A DNA stretch of 64,000 bases from Nematostella vectensis (taxonomy: Eukaryota; Cnidaria; Anthozoa; Actiniaria; Edwardsiidae): assembly GCF_932526225.1 (NCBI RefSeq), contig NC_064042.1, positions 2,897,001 through 2,961,000 on the forward strand, read 5' to 3'. A model generated the notes under the pieces. The model was not told where the DNA came from and ran no database searches. It saw nothing but the letters and a program-made list of their open reading frames with translations. The translations under genes were made by a program, and so were the position numbers. Below, piece after piece: positions 1-11,414 of this stretch. Each line of letters begins with the position of its first letter. The first letter of the stretch is position 1.

Positions 1-70
1 ACGGCCTTTTTGTTGTCTCTTAGCCGTTAAAATTTCTGTTGCCCAACATATTTAACTATCCCTTAGGCTT

Positions 71-263
71 AGCCAAATTCGTTGTTGCACGACCCCGGCG
101 ATTCCAAAATTCATTTTTTTGTTTGGAAATAGCGTGTAGTCAATTAAACCAAACAATCAAAACCAGTCAAACCGGCCCCCAAAGCTTGTGTCTGACTACA
201 TGCTATTCCCAAACAAGACATGGATTTTGGATTTCCTGAGGTCGCGCAACAACGAATTTGGCT
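71..263. mobile_element. foldback MITE of about 193 bp
   Basis: The left arm starts agccaaattcgttgttgc and the right arm is its near-perfect reverse complement ending gcaacaacgaatttggct. The arms pair over about 75 bp with a few mismatches around a short loop. It lies in the UXS1 intron after exon 10. There is no coding capacity, and no target duplication was assigned. Confidence 0.75.
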
Positions 264-340
264 GTAAAATTTATTCTCTTAACAACTTGCGATTTTATGT
301 GCAGGTGTTCCAGGCAGAAGCCTAGTAGACAAATCCTCAC

Positions 341-3300
341 CTCCATACACTTCTGAGGTAGAGGCAAGAAGCAGCCTTGCATGGACCCGCTTTGCCAGGC
401 CAAGCATGTTCAATGTCCCTATTGTATTGGTCTTTATTGTCTAAAAAGCATAAAACAGCCCCTTAGTAATTAAAAATAAGTCTATAAATATAACGTTCAA
501 TCAGGGGATATATGGAAATTAAAAACATATTGTTACAGAAAATCTCTCCCCCATCATCATTTGAAGTCCGCTTCTAACATGTACCACAGTACAAAAACCT
601 AGAATCAAAAAATCTTGAAAAAATTGATTAAATAATCCCCAAGCCTGTTCTCAAGCCCCTGGGGATTATTACTACCTAATAATAAAAATAAACTGTCTTG
701 TAAAATATTCAGTGACTAGACATGTGGATACCTTTATTGGGTTGTACATGTAGTTTGGAGGTGATGCCGGTGATGCCAGATGATAAATCTGATCAACTGG
801 GAAATATAGAGATACAATTAAAAACAGTAAATGCCACCAATTACCAAATTCTTGCTTGAGAGACCAAGACCATACCACTATGGTGGTCTATGAAACCCAG
901 GGGCATTTCTAGGGGTGGGCTTAGCAGGCCCCAGCCCCCATATTTTAGATATTTGGATTATGAATAATAAGAAATGTAAGGAAATCCACGCAAGAACAAC
1001 AAATCCAGCCACCCCTTTCTTGAAGCCCTTGTCTCAGCCCCCCCTTTTTGCAACTCCTGGTTTATCCACATTATAACAATCTATGTAACTTTCTTTTAGC
1101 AAGGGGTCATCCACATAATAACAATATAAATAACCTTTTATTAGCAAGGGGTCATCCACATTATAGCAATCCACGTAACCTTCTACTAGCAAGGGGTCAT
1201 TTACATCATAACAATCTACGTAACCTACTAGCAAGGGGTCATCCACATTATAACAATCTACGTAACCTTCTACTAGCATGGGGTCATCCACATTATAACA
1301 ATCTACGTAACCTTCTACTAGCAAGGGGTCATCCACATTATAACAATCTATGTAACCTTCTACTAGCAAGGGGTCATCCACATTATAACAATATAAATAA
1401 CCTTTTATTAGCAAGGGGTCATCCACATTATAACAATCCACGTAACCTTCTACTAGCAAGGGGTCATTTACATCCTAACAATCTACGTAACCTTCTACTA
1501 GCAAGGGGTCATCCACATTATAACAATCTATGTAACCTTCTACTAGCAAGGGGTCATCCACATCATAACAATCTACGTAACCTATTAGCAAGGGGTCATC
1601 CACGTAACCTTCTATTAGCAAGGGGTCATCCACATTACAACAATCTATGTTTCTTCTATTGGCAAGGATTCAACCACGTCATAACAATCTTTGTACCTTC
1701 TATTAGCAATGGTTCAACCACATCATGATTAATGAGTTCAAAGTTTTCATGGCCAATCCTAAAAATAGGCAAAGGATATGGGTAAAAAAAAACAAGAAAG
1801 ATAACAATAGAAACAAAAGATCTTGGTAAGATAACCAATAAATAACACAAAATGTAACAATAAAAACAAAATGAGAAAACTAACCAGTGCTCAATATTTC
1901 GCTTTCTTCCAGTAAAAAAATTATCAACCACAGTAACCTATAAAAAAAACATTGGATTTGACAATTTGCTTATTGTCATTGATGGCAATGGTGACGACGC
2001 CATGAAATATTTCTTTCATGCAATCAAGATTTTCTTTTAGCGCACCAATAAATATAGAAAATGTAAAAGACCTGTATTTTGAGCTTGGTTTAAATCCTCT
2101 GACGACCCCACCACCCGGCTAAGAGGGTGGTAGTTAGAATATTAAGACCCAATTCCCCCCTCCCCCCCCTGTATTCACCCCTGGGCACTGCATTGAAGTT
2201 TGAAATCTTTGCAACTGAACGTGCAGTTGATAGATGAAATAGCAAGCCACCTACAACTCATGTCTGAACATGGAACACAGCTCGGATCAAATATTTTAGA
2301 TACAGAAATGAAAATACCCATCATAAGGTTCGCTGTGAAGTTTCCAATACCTACCTCGTGCCCTTGCATCATGAGTGAATCTGCTAAATGGGACCCTACA
2401 AAACCCGCACCACCAGAAATCTGAAGAGGATTGAAAAAAAAATAGTTTCATACAAAAGTAAACTATTGAATTTTTTTATATTTCTTGTATTTTTCTTAGT
2501 CTTGTGTAGTGCCTTTTTTATAATAGTTGCCTTATTTAAGAGGTTTTTCCAAAACACAGACCAATTTATGCATGGCATTGTCTGAAACAATCAAGGCCAC
2601 TGGAGCTTATTAGAAAATGAGTTAAAACAATGGAAGGGAGCATTGCCATGCATACATTTGCCAGAGTATTGGACTAGTATGATCCAAAAATATCTCTCAA
2701 AAATAGAATCCATTCCCAAATGTTCCTCTAAAAATACTAAAAGATAGCATCCACCCCTGAAAATACCTGGAGCAATTTCACACCCCCTCAGGCTAAAAAA
2801 AACACCTTCCCACTCACGTATGTCTGAGTACCCCCTGGGAAAAAGGGAACACCCAGAATAAAAGGAGTGGGAAATGGTCAATAGAAATTGCCAAAAATCT
2901 TGGAATCTAAGTTTCTCACATTGGAAGAGTGTCTTGAAATCTATTTTATTTGAAAAAAAAAATTGCAGACCTAAGTCTCTCAAAATCTTCAGATTTTTTT
3001 AAAAAGATTTTAGAATGCTCATCTTGCATCTCAGAAAAAAATTAAAATGCTACCCATATGCCACAGCATGGAGGAGTTAAAATACTAACAGTATATTTAC
3101 TTACTAAGACTCTTTTTCTATCCTTCTCTGCTAAATATTTTACAGGTAAATATTTTTTGTCTCTTTTATCCCTGAAATATAAAAAAGGAAAAAAATTATT
3201 TTACTCTGATCATCTCCATCTGCTAAACCACTCCCTGGCTTCCGTCATTCAAACTAATGAAATAACATTTGCAGAGAGGTGGCACAATTGGAAAGAATTC

Positions 3301-6142
3301 CAGTGCTGGCAAATGAAAACAATTCAAAGAGTTTGAGGATTAAATTGTTGGAAAAGCTGGCAATAGTTCACAAAATATTGAAATCTGCAGAAATTCTCAA
3401 AAATGAAAGTTTGCTTATGAGTCATGTTCCTTACCTTTTTTCTAAGTCAGTCAATCTAATGTTTATTGGTTTTAATGCTTCATGGAACATCTAAACAAAA
3501 TTAAGTACAGAAAATGTAAATAATACAATTATTGCATATTCAAATTCCAATTGTAATTACCTCTACATTATATTTTTGCATTTCTCTTTTTATTTCTTCT
3601 ACAAGACTTTTGGAAATTCTGAAAGAAAAATAACAATATATCAACAAGATATAACAATATATCAACAAGACATAAAAGGTTCCAAGAACTACGCTATATT
3701 ACTTCCTAAAATTTGTAGAGGTGTTATTTCTATGGCAACTTGTGAATCACCAATACCAAAATATACACATACTAATATATGTGAAAGCTATTCAAACATA
3801 AAATTAATTAATATCCAGCAAGATATAAATCCATTTTATGAAGTTTTCTGTCAGACTTCATTCAACACATAACAAATGTATACTTTATATAATATATCAT
3901 ATTATTGATAACTTCAGTTTTACTAAGTTTCCTAGCAATAATCTCTAGAAATCCAGTCTTGAAATAAAATATAAAAAGCTCACACTATTGCGACAAGAGT
4001 GATATCACTTTTTTAAGGGTGTACTGACATCTGTTGCTAAGGAAAAGTGAATATAGCATAAAAGCCTTGTAGAAAGTCATGAGGGACTGATATTTGCCAA
4101 GTTGACCAACAAACGTGTGCTGACTATTATGATGACGTTACCCCTTAATGTCATAATGTTGAGTCATAGATACAGATAAAAGCAAATATTAAAAGTAATT
4201 TTGCTCAAAAACAAATATTGAATATGTTTTATGAATCTTGAGGGATGGGTGCATAAGACAAGCATGCGTTTTAGAAATGATTGAGAAATTGTTTTTTAAT
4301 GATTTTTCAAAGGTCCTGAAATCCAGATTATTTGATATAATTTTGGTTTCTGTTAGATTAACGCTAAATCAATGCTTGGCTATACGGAGGAGGTTTTAAT
4401 AAAAACAAATACAGAAAAAATATTGAGTTTTGAAATAATTTGGCGACAAAAAAGCTTTTTTTGGACAACGAAGAACCGGAAGTGAAACAAAGCCCGCACG
4501 TGAAATTGAAATGAAGTTTAAAAACAAATTCCAATAGTGTTTAGTGGTATTTACACTTCAAAGGAATGATATCCGTCATGTCATGATGAAAATTGAAAAA
4601 GTATTTAAAAATTTTGATACAGTGCGTGCTACTTTGAATAAGATTTTCAGTGCGTGCGCGAGCGTTTGCAACCGGTGTTTGCAGCGCACGCAGGTAGTGA
4701 AAATTGAAAACTTTGGCTTCAAAAAGGTTGGCTTCAATAAATCTCGGCTGAATCTTCGTTTTTACAAAATATGGGAAATACGATCACCCGAAAAGGCTGA
4801 TATCAACTTAAAGTCAATTTTTTGAAAATTGAAATGCAAATTTTTGTTTCTTTTACTTCAGGAAAGCTTGCAAATGACAAATTCCGTGCTATGTAAATGC
4901 GCTGATATCAACTTAAAGTCAATTTTTTGAAAATTGAAACGCAAATTTTTGTTTCTTTTACTTCAGGAAATGAATGATGAATTCCATGTTATTTATATGC
5001 GCGCGCTCAACGCCATCAGCGTAGCAACGTCGTTACTGAGCAACACAAATGTCAGTACACCCTTAACACTCTTACCTTGGCTCGTCATTGCTTGTTCTAT
5101 TTCTTGAGAATGCCCAGCAAACTATTAAAAAAAATGAGTAAAATTTTAGAAATTGAAACCAGACAATAGTTATTTGTCATTTCTAGAACTTGAAGGTATT
5201 GTTGGTCATGTTTCACATTTTTAAAAGACATATTTTGATTGTGTTCACAAAGAGCTAAAAAAAATGCAGCTTTTTGCAGGGTCAAACAGCGAAACTAAAG
5301 GCAGAGTTTGACATTACCCCAACATATTCATATCACCTATAACATGAAATTAATATTATTGTGAAGGAGGGCTGGTACTAGGAGATCAAGTTACAAAATT
5401 GAATGCATCTTAAATTTGTAAGAGGGAAATAGAAATCAGAGTATGCCATATTTAGGAGTTCAAATCTTATATGCGAGTGGCGAGTTCTTTGTATGACCAC
5501 TCTTAATTAGGTGTAATTATTATTTGTTCATTCCTTTGCAGTTTCCTGACTAAACCGTTGAAAAGGGAATTCCAAGTGAAAAGGCAGTGAATAAAATAAT
5601 GAGCTATTTACAAAATCATGTACTATTCCACATGTTCCCAGAAAATTTAAAATTAAGACAGAGTTCTCTTGCGTGAAGTTGTAAACAAGAAAAACACATA
5701 TAAGTAACTAAGTAAGTATATCCCTTCTTCTACTACAATTCACTAAAATGCTGGAACACACACCTGCAAGGAACAAAGTAAATATAACACTGCTATAAGA
5801 TAGTTTTAGGTATACTGTCGACAAGACAGATCTTAATTTCATGTCGGGTACTAGGAAAATACGTTTACTCGCGAAGTAGCGGGTACAAGCAAACTTACCA
5901 ACAAGTAAGACTACGAGAATTATAGCGATAAATAGCTTGCTTTTCCGGCTGACTACAGTAAAAGCACTGAATGTCACTGCCATATTATTCTTCCAGCGTA
6001 TCAAATCCTTGATTTCTTGCCTGGGGTTATCTATTTTCTCTGGGAAAGATTTCTTTCCACGACATTTTCCTTTTCTTTTGTTTCCTTTAGGTATCACCGC
6101 TGACCAGTAAAAGATGTTATTTTTTTCATCGTCTTTTTTCAT
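341..6142 (-). CDS. UXS1: UDP-glucuronate decarboxylase 1 (UDP-xylose synthase), 5' part, exons 1-10
   Basis: Converts UDP-glucuronate to UDP-xylose with bound NAD, normally as a Golgi/ER type II membrane enzyme of the short-chain dehydrogenase superfamily. Exons (minus strand): 5899-6142, 5076-5121, 3561-3618, 3435-3490, 3105-3171, 2355-2420, 1885-1937, 1697-1758, 732-796, 341-440; all phases join. Exon 1 ends in a hydrophobic anchor (about residues 68-81). Exons 3-5 give the stalk and the KDRKRVL stretch. Exon 6 carries the Rossmann motif GGAGFVGSH, exons 7-8 VDNFFTGRKRN and FELINHDVVEP, exon 9 YHLASPASPPNYMYNP, and exon 10 LASTSEVYG. All are hallmarks of this family. The catalytic YxxxK and the C-terminal half lie beyond the left edge. 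The start is uncertain: ATG at 6142 gives about 53 cytosolic residues before MAVTF, while ATG at 5983 gives a short tail like vertebrate UXS1. No coding sequence is visible in 1-340. Confidence 0.93.
897..1045. repeat. dispersed repeat with a ggggc...ctaggggtgg head
   Basis: This copy begins caggggcatttctaggggtggg and continues through a ccccagcccccatattttaga block, an ataataagaaatgtaa block and a ccacccctttcttg block. The same block order appears at 18329-18450 in DOHH intron 6, so this is an interspersed repeat family. Its class is unknown. Confidence 0.55.
1045..1696 (-). repeat. 45-bp minisatellite copying the UXS1 exon 8 end and donor site
   Basis: About 14-15 copies of a 45-bp unit fill the intron directly after exon 8. 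Read in gene sense (minus), each unit contains ...CCCCTTGCTAGTAGAAG followed by GTTACGTAGATTGTTATAA. This matches the last bases of exon 8 (...CCATTGCTAATAGAAG) followed by its intron start (GTACAAAGATTGTTATGA). The array therefore repeats an exon-intron junction. Because 45 is a multiple of 3, long open frames appear on both strands; they are not separate genes. Confidence 0.9.
2591..2983. other. UXS1 intron 5, no supported gene
   Basis: A 130-codon open frame exists on the minus strand. It lies inside an intron, lacks a recognisable domain and has low-complexity AT-rich flanks, so no gene is called here. Confidence 0.5.
4017..5062. mobile_element. piggyBac-type non-autonomous element with TTAA target duplication
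   Basis: Inverted ends GGGTGTACTGACAT... and ...ATGTCAGTACACCC are flanked by TTAA on both sides (4013-4016 and 5063-5066). That is the target duplication used by piggyBac-type transposases. The 1,046-bp interior holds no transposase frame. It includes a tandem duplication of roughly 105 bp at about 4795-4975 (gctgatatcaacttaaagtc...). It sits in UXS1 intron 2, with its right end nine bases after the exon 2 boundary. Confidence 0.75.
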
Positions 6143-7117
6143 CGCGGGAGAATGGGGCAAACCTCCACCACTCTGTTGCATTTTTTATTTTTTGTCATAG
6201 GTTTGATAACATCTGACTTTAAAAAAGAGAATCGCCAAGTCGCACTTTTATTCCTATTTATTTATGCATCTTTTATGCATATGCTATTTAAACTGCCTGC
6301 GCCCTTCCCCCCCCACCCCCCCCCCCAGCAAATCCTGGCAATGCGCCTTTGCACATTAATAGACCTTGATATTTTTCACGATACGTCACAGCGAGCTGTG
6401 CGTGGCGTAACCGTATAAGACAGGCCTGGGATCCTGGTTATTGCCTCCCCATTAATGCGCGGGTACCTCAGGTTTCTTTGTGTTGTACAGTTTGCTAGAT
6501 AACGTGCTGGGGCCGAAATCTCCAGCTTAGCCGTAAAGCTTTAGCTGCCATACGGTGATTCAGCGCACGTCTGGATGTATGGTCTTTCTTTTTCTTTTAT
6601 TGAAGTTGATACAGGTTCGACCGATCCTCGTCCGATGCCATTATTATTATTTTTTTTTATGAAAAGCATCTCTTTTTTTACGAAAATAGAATTTGATTGT
6701 TATAAGAACTCCCTTTATAAACATACATTACATTTTTATTTTTAAACGCTGGCCATAACAACTTACAAAACATTAAAAACAAAAATCAAACATGCTGCTG
6801 ATTTCCACCTGGGGTGTTTGTATTGACACTTGCAGAGGGCGTTGGGTTGGTACAGACGACTCTTTTTACAGACATCTACCCACTCGTGTATTTGCACGGG
6901 ATTGTAAACGTTGAGCCTTATCCCCAACGATCCAGCCATAGTTATCCCAGAGGGGGAGGGGGGAGGCAATAGTCATAATATGGTTGGACATAATATGGTT
7001 GCTCCACGTTGTTTTTGTCGAAGTTTTAATTTTTAAATTCTTTGTAAAATCAATGGGTGAAATTCGAGTCAAATATGAAATACTAGTCTTCTTATCCTCA
7101 ATAAGTCCCTGATTAGG
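6143..7117. other. intergenic: UXS1 upstream region and 3' flank of the coiled-coil gene
   Basis: The stretch contains a C-run near 6307-6328. A minus-strand AATAAA (tttatt at 6735-6740) could serve as poly(A) signal for the coiled-coil gene ending at 7118. The UXS1 promoter should lie just right of 6142. No conserved exon is seen. Confidence 0.45.
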
Positions 7118-10100
7118 TTATTTGGTGCTATTGAACATTGGCAGCGATAGGAAGAATTGTCTGTCGTTCACACGACGGGTAGTGTCTTGCTCTGCACTTG
7201 TAACTCTGTAAGTCTTTGCTTCTTGACCCATTGAGTGGCCTGAAAAAAAAAAAAAGAGGCTAAACCCAGAAAATTTTAACAACAGTAAAACCTCGCCCAT
7301 AAGGGCCCAACCTTTAAGAACTGGTGAGTATAAAATTACCAATATTATATAAAATTAGAACTCTACTAAGTTAAAAAAAATTAGGAGTATATAAAAGGGA
7401 CATGTAGAGTTGGTATTTTTGCAGAAAAAGCATGTGTCATAAAGGATAAAAAAAACTAACCATGAAGTCTTTTATTTGTCAGATATAAAGGATTACATTC
7501 GGATCTTTGGAGTGTCCACTATATGTGTTTTTTTTTTTTCAAATACAGTCTCTAAGAACGTTTTCAACGTGCTTTTATTTATGTTTTTACTTTTACCTTG
7601 ATTGCATCATGATAAAGCTAAACAAATACCGCTGTACCCAATGTTATTATATTACCTTGATCACTGTTCATATTAAACGTGCTTTTATTTATGTTTTTAC
7701 TTTTACCTTGATTGCATCATGATAAAGCTAAACAAATACCGCTGTACCCAATGCTATTATATTACCTTGATCACTGTTCATATTAAACCCCTGTGGGCGT
7801 TGTCCATCGTCATCGGTTAATGAGTGTTGCTCCATCGTAATTGCTGGCTCCATTTCCTCAGAGTCCTGGGAACAACAGTTTCCAGTGTAAGGTGTGAACT
7901 CAGGGGCGAATCCAGGAGGGGTGTCTAGGTGGGCTTGTGGGTGTTGAATCGAATGGTGATCATGATGATGATAATGGCAATCATCTAATAATGTTCATAG
8001 CAGATCTAGCGAAGGCGGAGCCTTCCTCTTGGATTGAAGTTTTAGAAGAAATGTATAGAAGCAAGAGAGCATAAGATAAGAGAGGGAAACTTTGGTATTA
8101 CCCGCGCGCCATGTCGATTCCGAATCTGGCTATTTTTAGTAACAACCACCCCACCACTTCGCGTGAGGATTTGCTCCTTTTATTTTGTCCTACTCCCCCG
8201 CGGGTTGCGTGTTGTTGTTTTGCCAACTCGATAGGAATGAAAAGAAATCATGTAAAATAACTCGGAAGAAGAAAACAATTCTAACTTAAGTTACCAAGAT
8301 TGGCAAATATACTCACAGAAAGCTCAATTCCTGTTTTGTTTGTCTGAGCGGCGAAGTCAAGTGAAGAAAAAAAGAAAAAACCGACGAGCGATAAAATGGC
8401 TGTGATACCGCGTTTGATTCAAATCCCGACTCCAGCTTGTATAATAATAACATTATAATATAACATATAATAATAACAACATCACAGAAGTACAGTAATA
8501 TCTCCCTCTTTATTTTCTCACTATTACAAAAGCTCAGATACTTCAACTTGCTGGCCTTGATCATCACAAAAATGCATTCCCTCGCTACAAGGATAGTTTT
8601 ATGAAATGTGTTTTTCTTGGATTCCTCCTGAATATTCACAAAAATCAATATCATATCTAATGTCTAACTAACAGATTTCGTGATGTTGAGAAACCACGAA
8701 GAAGCAGCAAGTTAGAGTGAAAACGGTGTTTGAAGCACGAGGTTTTCCGCTCTTGATTTTGAATGAAGTCTCGTTTTCGAAATCTTGCCAATCTCGAAGT
8801 ACTACATCCCCTTAATTACCCGCAAGTGCCCGTATCCTTGATGTTAGAATAAAATTTTCGATGGTATTTGTGCAAATAGGGTGGGTTTTTTTTTCGGTTA
8901 CAAGTCACAAAACAGCGGCAAACAACAAGATGTAAATGCCAAAGCGCGGGGGAAGGGTGAGTAAAAATGCTCACGCGCAATGGTGGGTTGGTGGTTACTA
9001 AATAGCCAGATTCGGAATCGACATGGCGCGCGGGTAATACCAAAGTGTCCCTCTCTTATCTTATGCTCTCTTGATAGAAGCTATGTTCTACAAGTTCAGC
9101 TCGCCCATGCTTTGTATATTGGTCTCCTCTCTTCAGAATGCTGTCCAACCCCTTCTATAAATCTGAACCTGGTGCTAGGGTTTTGCCCTAAAAGGTGTCA
9201 AATTTATGGAGTGTAACGATACCTGTGTAGGGTCCACATTTGGTGGTAAAGAATTTCCTTTAATTTCTTCAAGTCTAAAAAGACAGCATTCAGTTACAGG
9301 TTATCATTTACTTTATTATCAATATCAATAGTAGGTTAAATATGATATTGCTAACGTGGCCATTTTCGCTCATGTTTATATTTCTTGCTTTTTGCGCTGA
9401 ATATGCTAAAAATGCAGCAAATATATAATAAAAAAGGAAAAAAGTGAAAAGGCGAGAAATGACAATGCAAGACACTTAATGCAAACATCTATGCTTACAA
9501 TATTCTAGATGTTCTTCAAAGATTAGCCATTAAAGATTAGGGCACAGGAAGTCAAAAACTAACAATGGTTGTACAGAAGCTATCCGGGCCTCAATAAATA
9601 ATGCGAAAATATTAGCTTTAAGTTATCACCTTTTCTTTTGATCTTCAAGTTGTCTCTGCTGGTTTTCCAATTGCGATGCTGACTCAGCCTTAAGCTCCAT
9701 AAAGACCGACCTTAGTTAGAAAAGGCAATCGAGGGAATGAGCTAATCCAACATATGCGTTCAATCGTATGTCTGTGTGTGTAGGGGAGGGGGGGGGGGAT
9801 AGTGTCTCAAAATCCGCCGATCCGCTTTTTTTCGATAATCCGCCGATCCGAAGAACAAAGTTTTGTTTCAATCCGAATCAATCAATAAACGATAAAAATC
9901 GATATAAAAGAAAATCGTATATTTGCTTCTAAGTCATCAGAATGATCCGGTACGCGTTTTAAAAATTCGACAATACGTTCTATTTTTTTTTTTCTTAAAT
10001 CTGCGTGGCATTTTAGGCCCATCCGACCCCCCCCCCCCCCTTGTGACTTTTCCAGGTTGCATCTTACTTCGCATTTTGCAGATCCTGGCAGGTAAGGCCA

Positions 10101-10925
10101 AATTCCAGTCCCTCTAGCATCTTATCTATCAATAAGACAAGGAAACGAAAAATTGTATTGTGAAGCTTTGCCACTCCACCCTAAAGTCCTAACAGCAGTA
10201 TCCTAAGCCGAAAATAAGAATTGCATCATAACCTTTTAGTTGTTCTTCCTCTCTCTCAATGCCTTCCAAAGCATTAGTCATTTCCTTCATTGACATTTGA
10301 TGTGCTTCAGCTGTGGGAAAGGGAAATGGAGGGTTTGCATTAGCAATATAGGCCAAGTAAAAATAAAAACATGTTTATCGTCCTGATAAGATCAATATAG
10401 GGAGCATGCGGCCCTTTTTATTTATTATTTATTTTTCTCCTTGGTTTATCAAAGATTTGTACGATTCATAAAGGAGATTTCCGCGATGTTCCGAAAATTG
10501 TAAGAAAAGCCTTGAAACGGGAACGTCTTTCTTTATTTCAGTGCCTAGGCACCGGTAATAAACGAAATTGATGCGGCTCCGAAAAAGGATGGGGGCGGGG
10601 ACGATTCTTACGTACTTATGTGACGTCATATGTACATTAACAGACACACAAAAATAAGATCTATTAAGGTGGCGGTCAATTATTACTGGGGGGTGGGGGC
10701 AAATATGATAAAGGAACAAGCACTAATCGTAATTAATTAACAATGTTTGACAAGACAAAAATAGAGTGGCCTGCACCTTTTTTGTCAGTCTCATCTCTTG
10801 TTGTGCTCCAATGTTGGATCTCACTTTCAAGGTTCTCTGTGGTCTGGACACGGTGGAAAAGCACGACATGACGCTTAAAATAAGATCATTTCCAAGGGCG
10901 GCGAAATGGTCCCAAAAGTGTGTGT

Positions 10926-10956
<31 letters not shown>

Positions 10957-11365
10957 GGGGGGTAACTGTAACATGTGAAAAGCACTATTTAGGAACATGT
11001 AAAAAACGCACATGCATGTAGAAGAAAACGCATCCACTCAGGGTGGGATGGGTGGGTGGGGGGGGGAGGCGGAACCATCCAACGTCCCTGTTCGATGCCT
11101 ATTGGATTTTCTGTCATGCCATGCAGTTTTATTTAGGTTTAGTTCTAGGCTCAAATGACTTGAAGAAAAGTTCTTTGTACATAATGGCAGCAGCAATGAA
11201 GAAATGTTACAGATGTAAACTTTTACTTACATAATAAGTCTTGGCACTTCTGATCTTGTCTGTTAAGCCCTCAAGGCGTTCTTCAAATGATTTGCTTAAA
11301 AAGTGAAATGCATTTATATAATTTTTGTCAGCTTTACTATATCTGGGTGCCTTGACAGGTGACTG

Positions 11366-11414
<49 letters not shown>

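Noticed and set aside
2591-2983. 130-codon minus frame in UXS1 intron 5
   Set aside because: Flanked by confirmed UXS1 exons on the same strand, with no splice-compatible phase and no homology I can recall.
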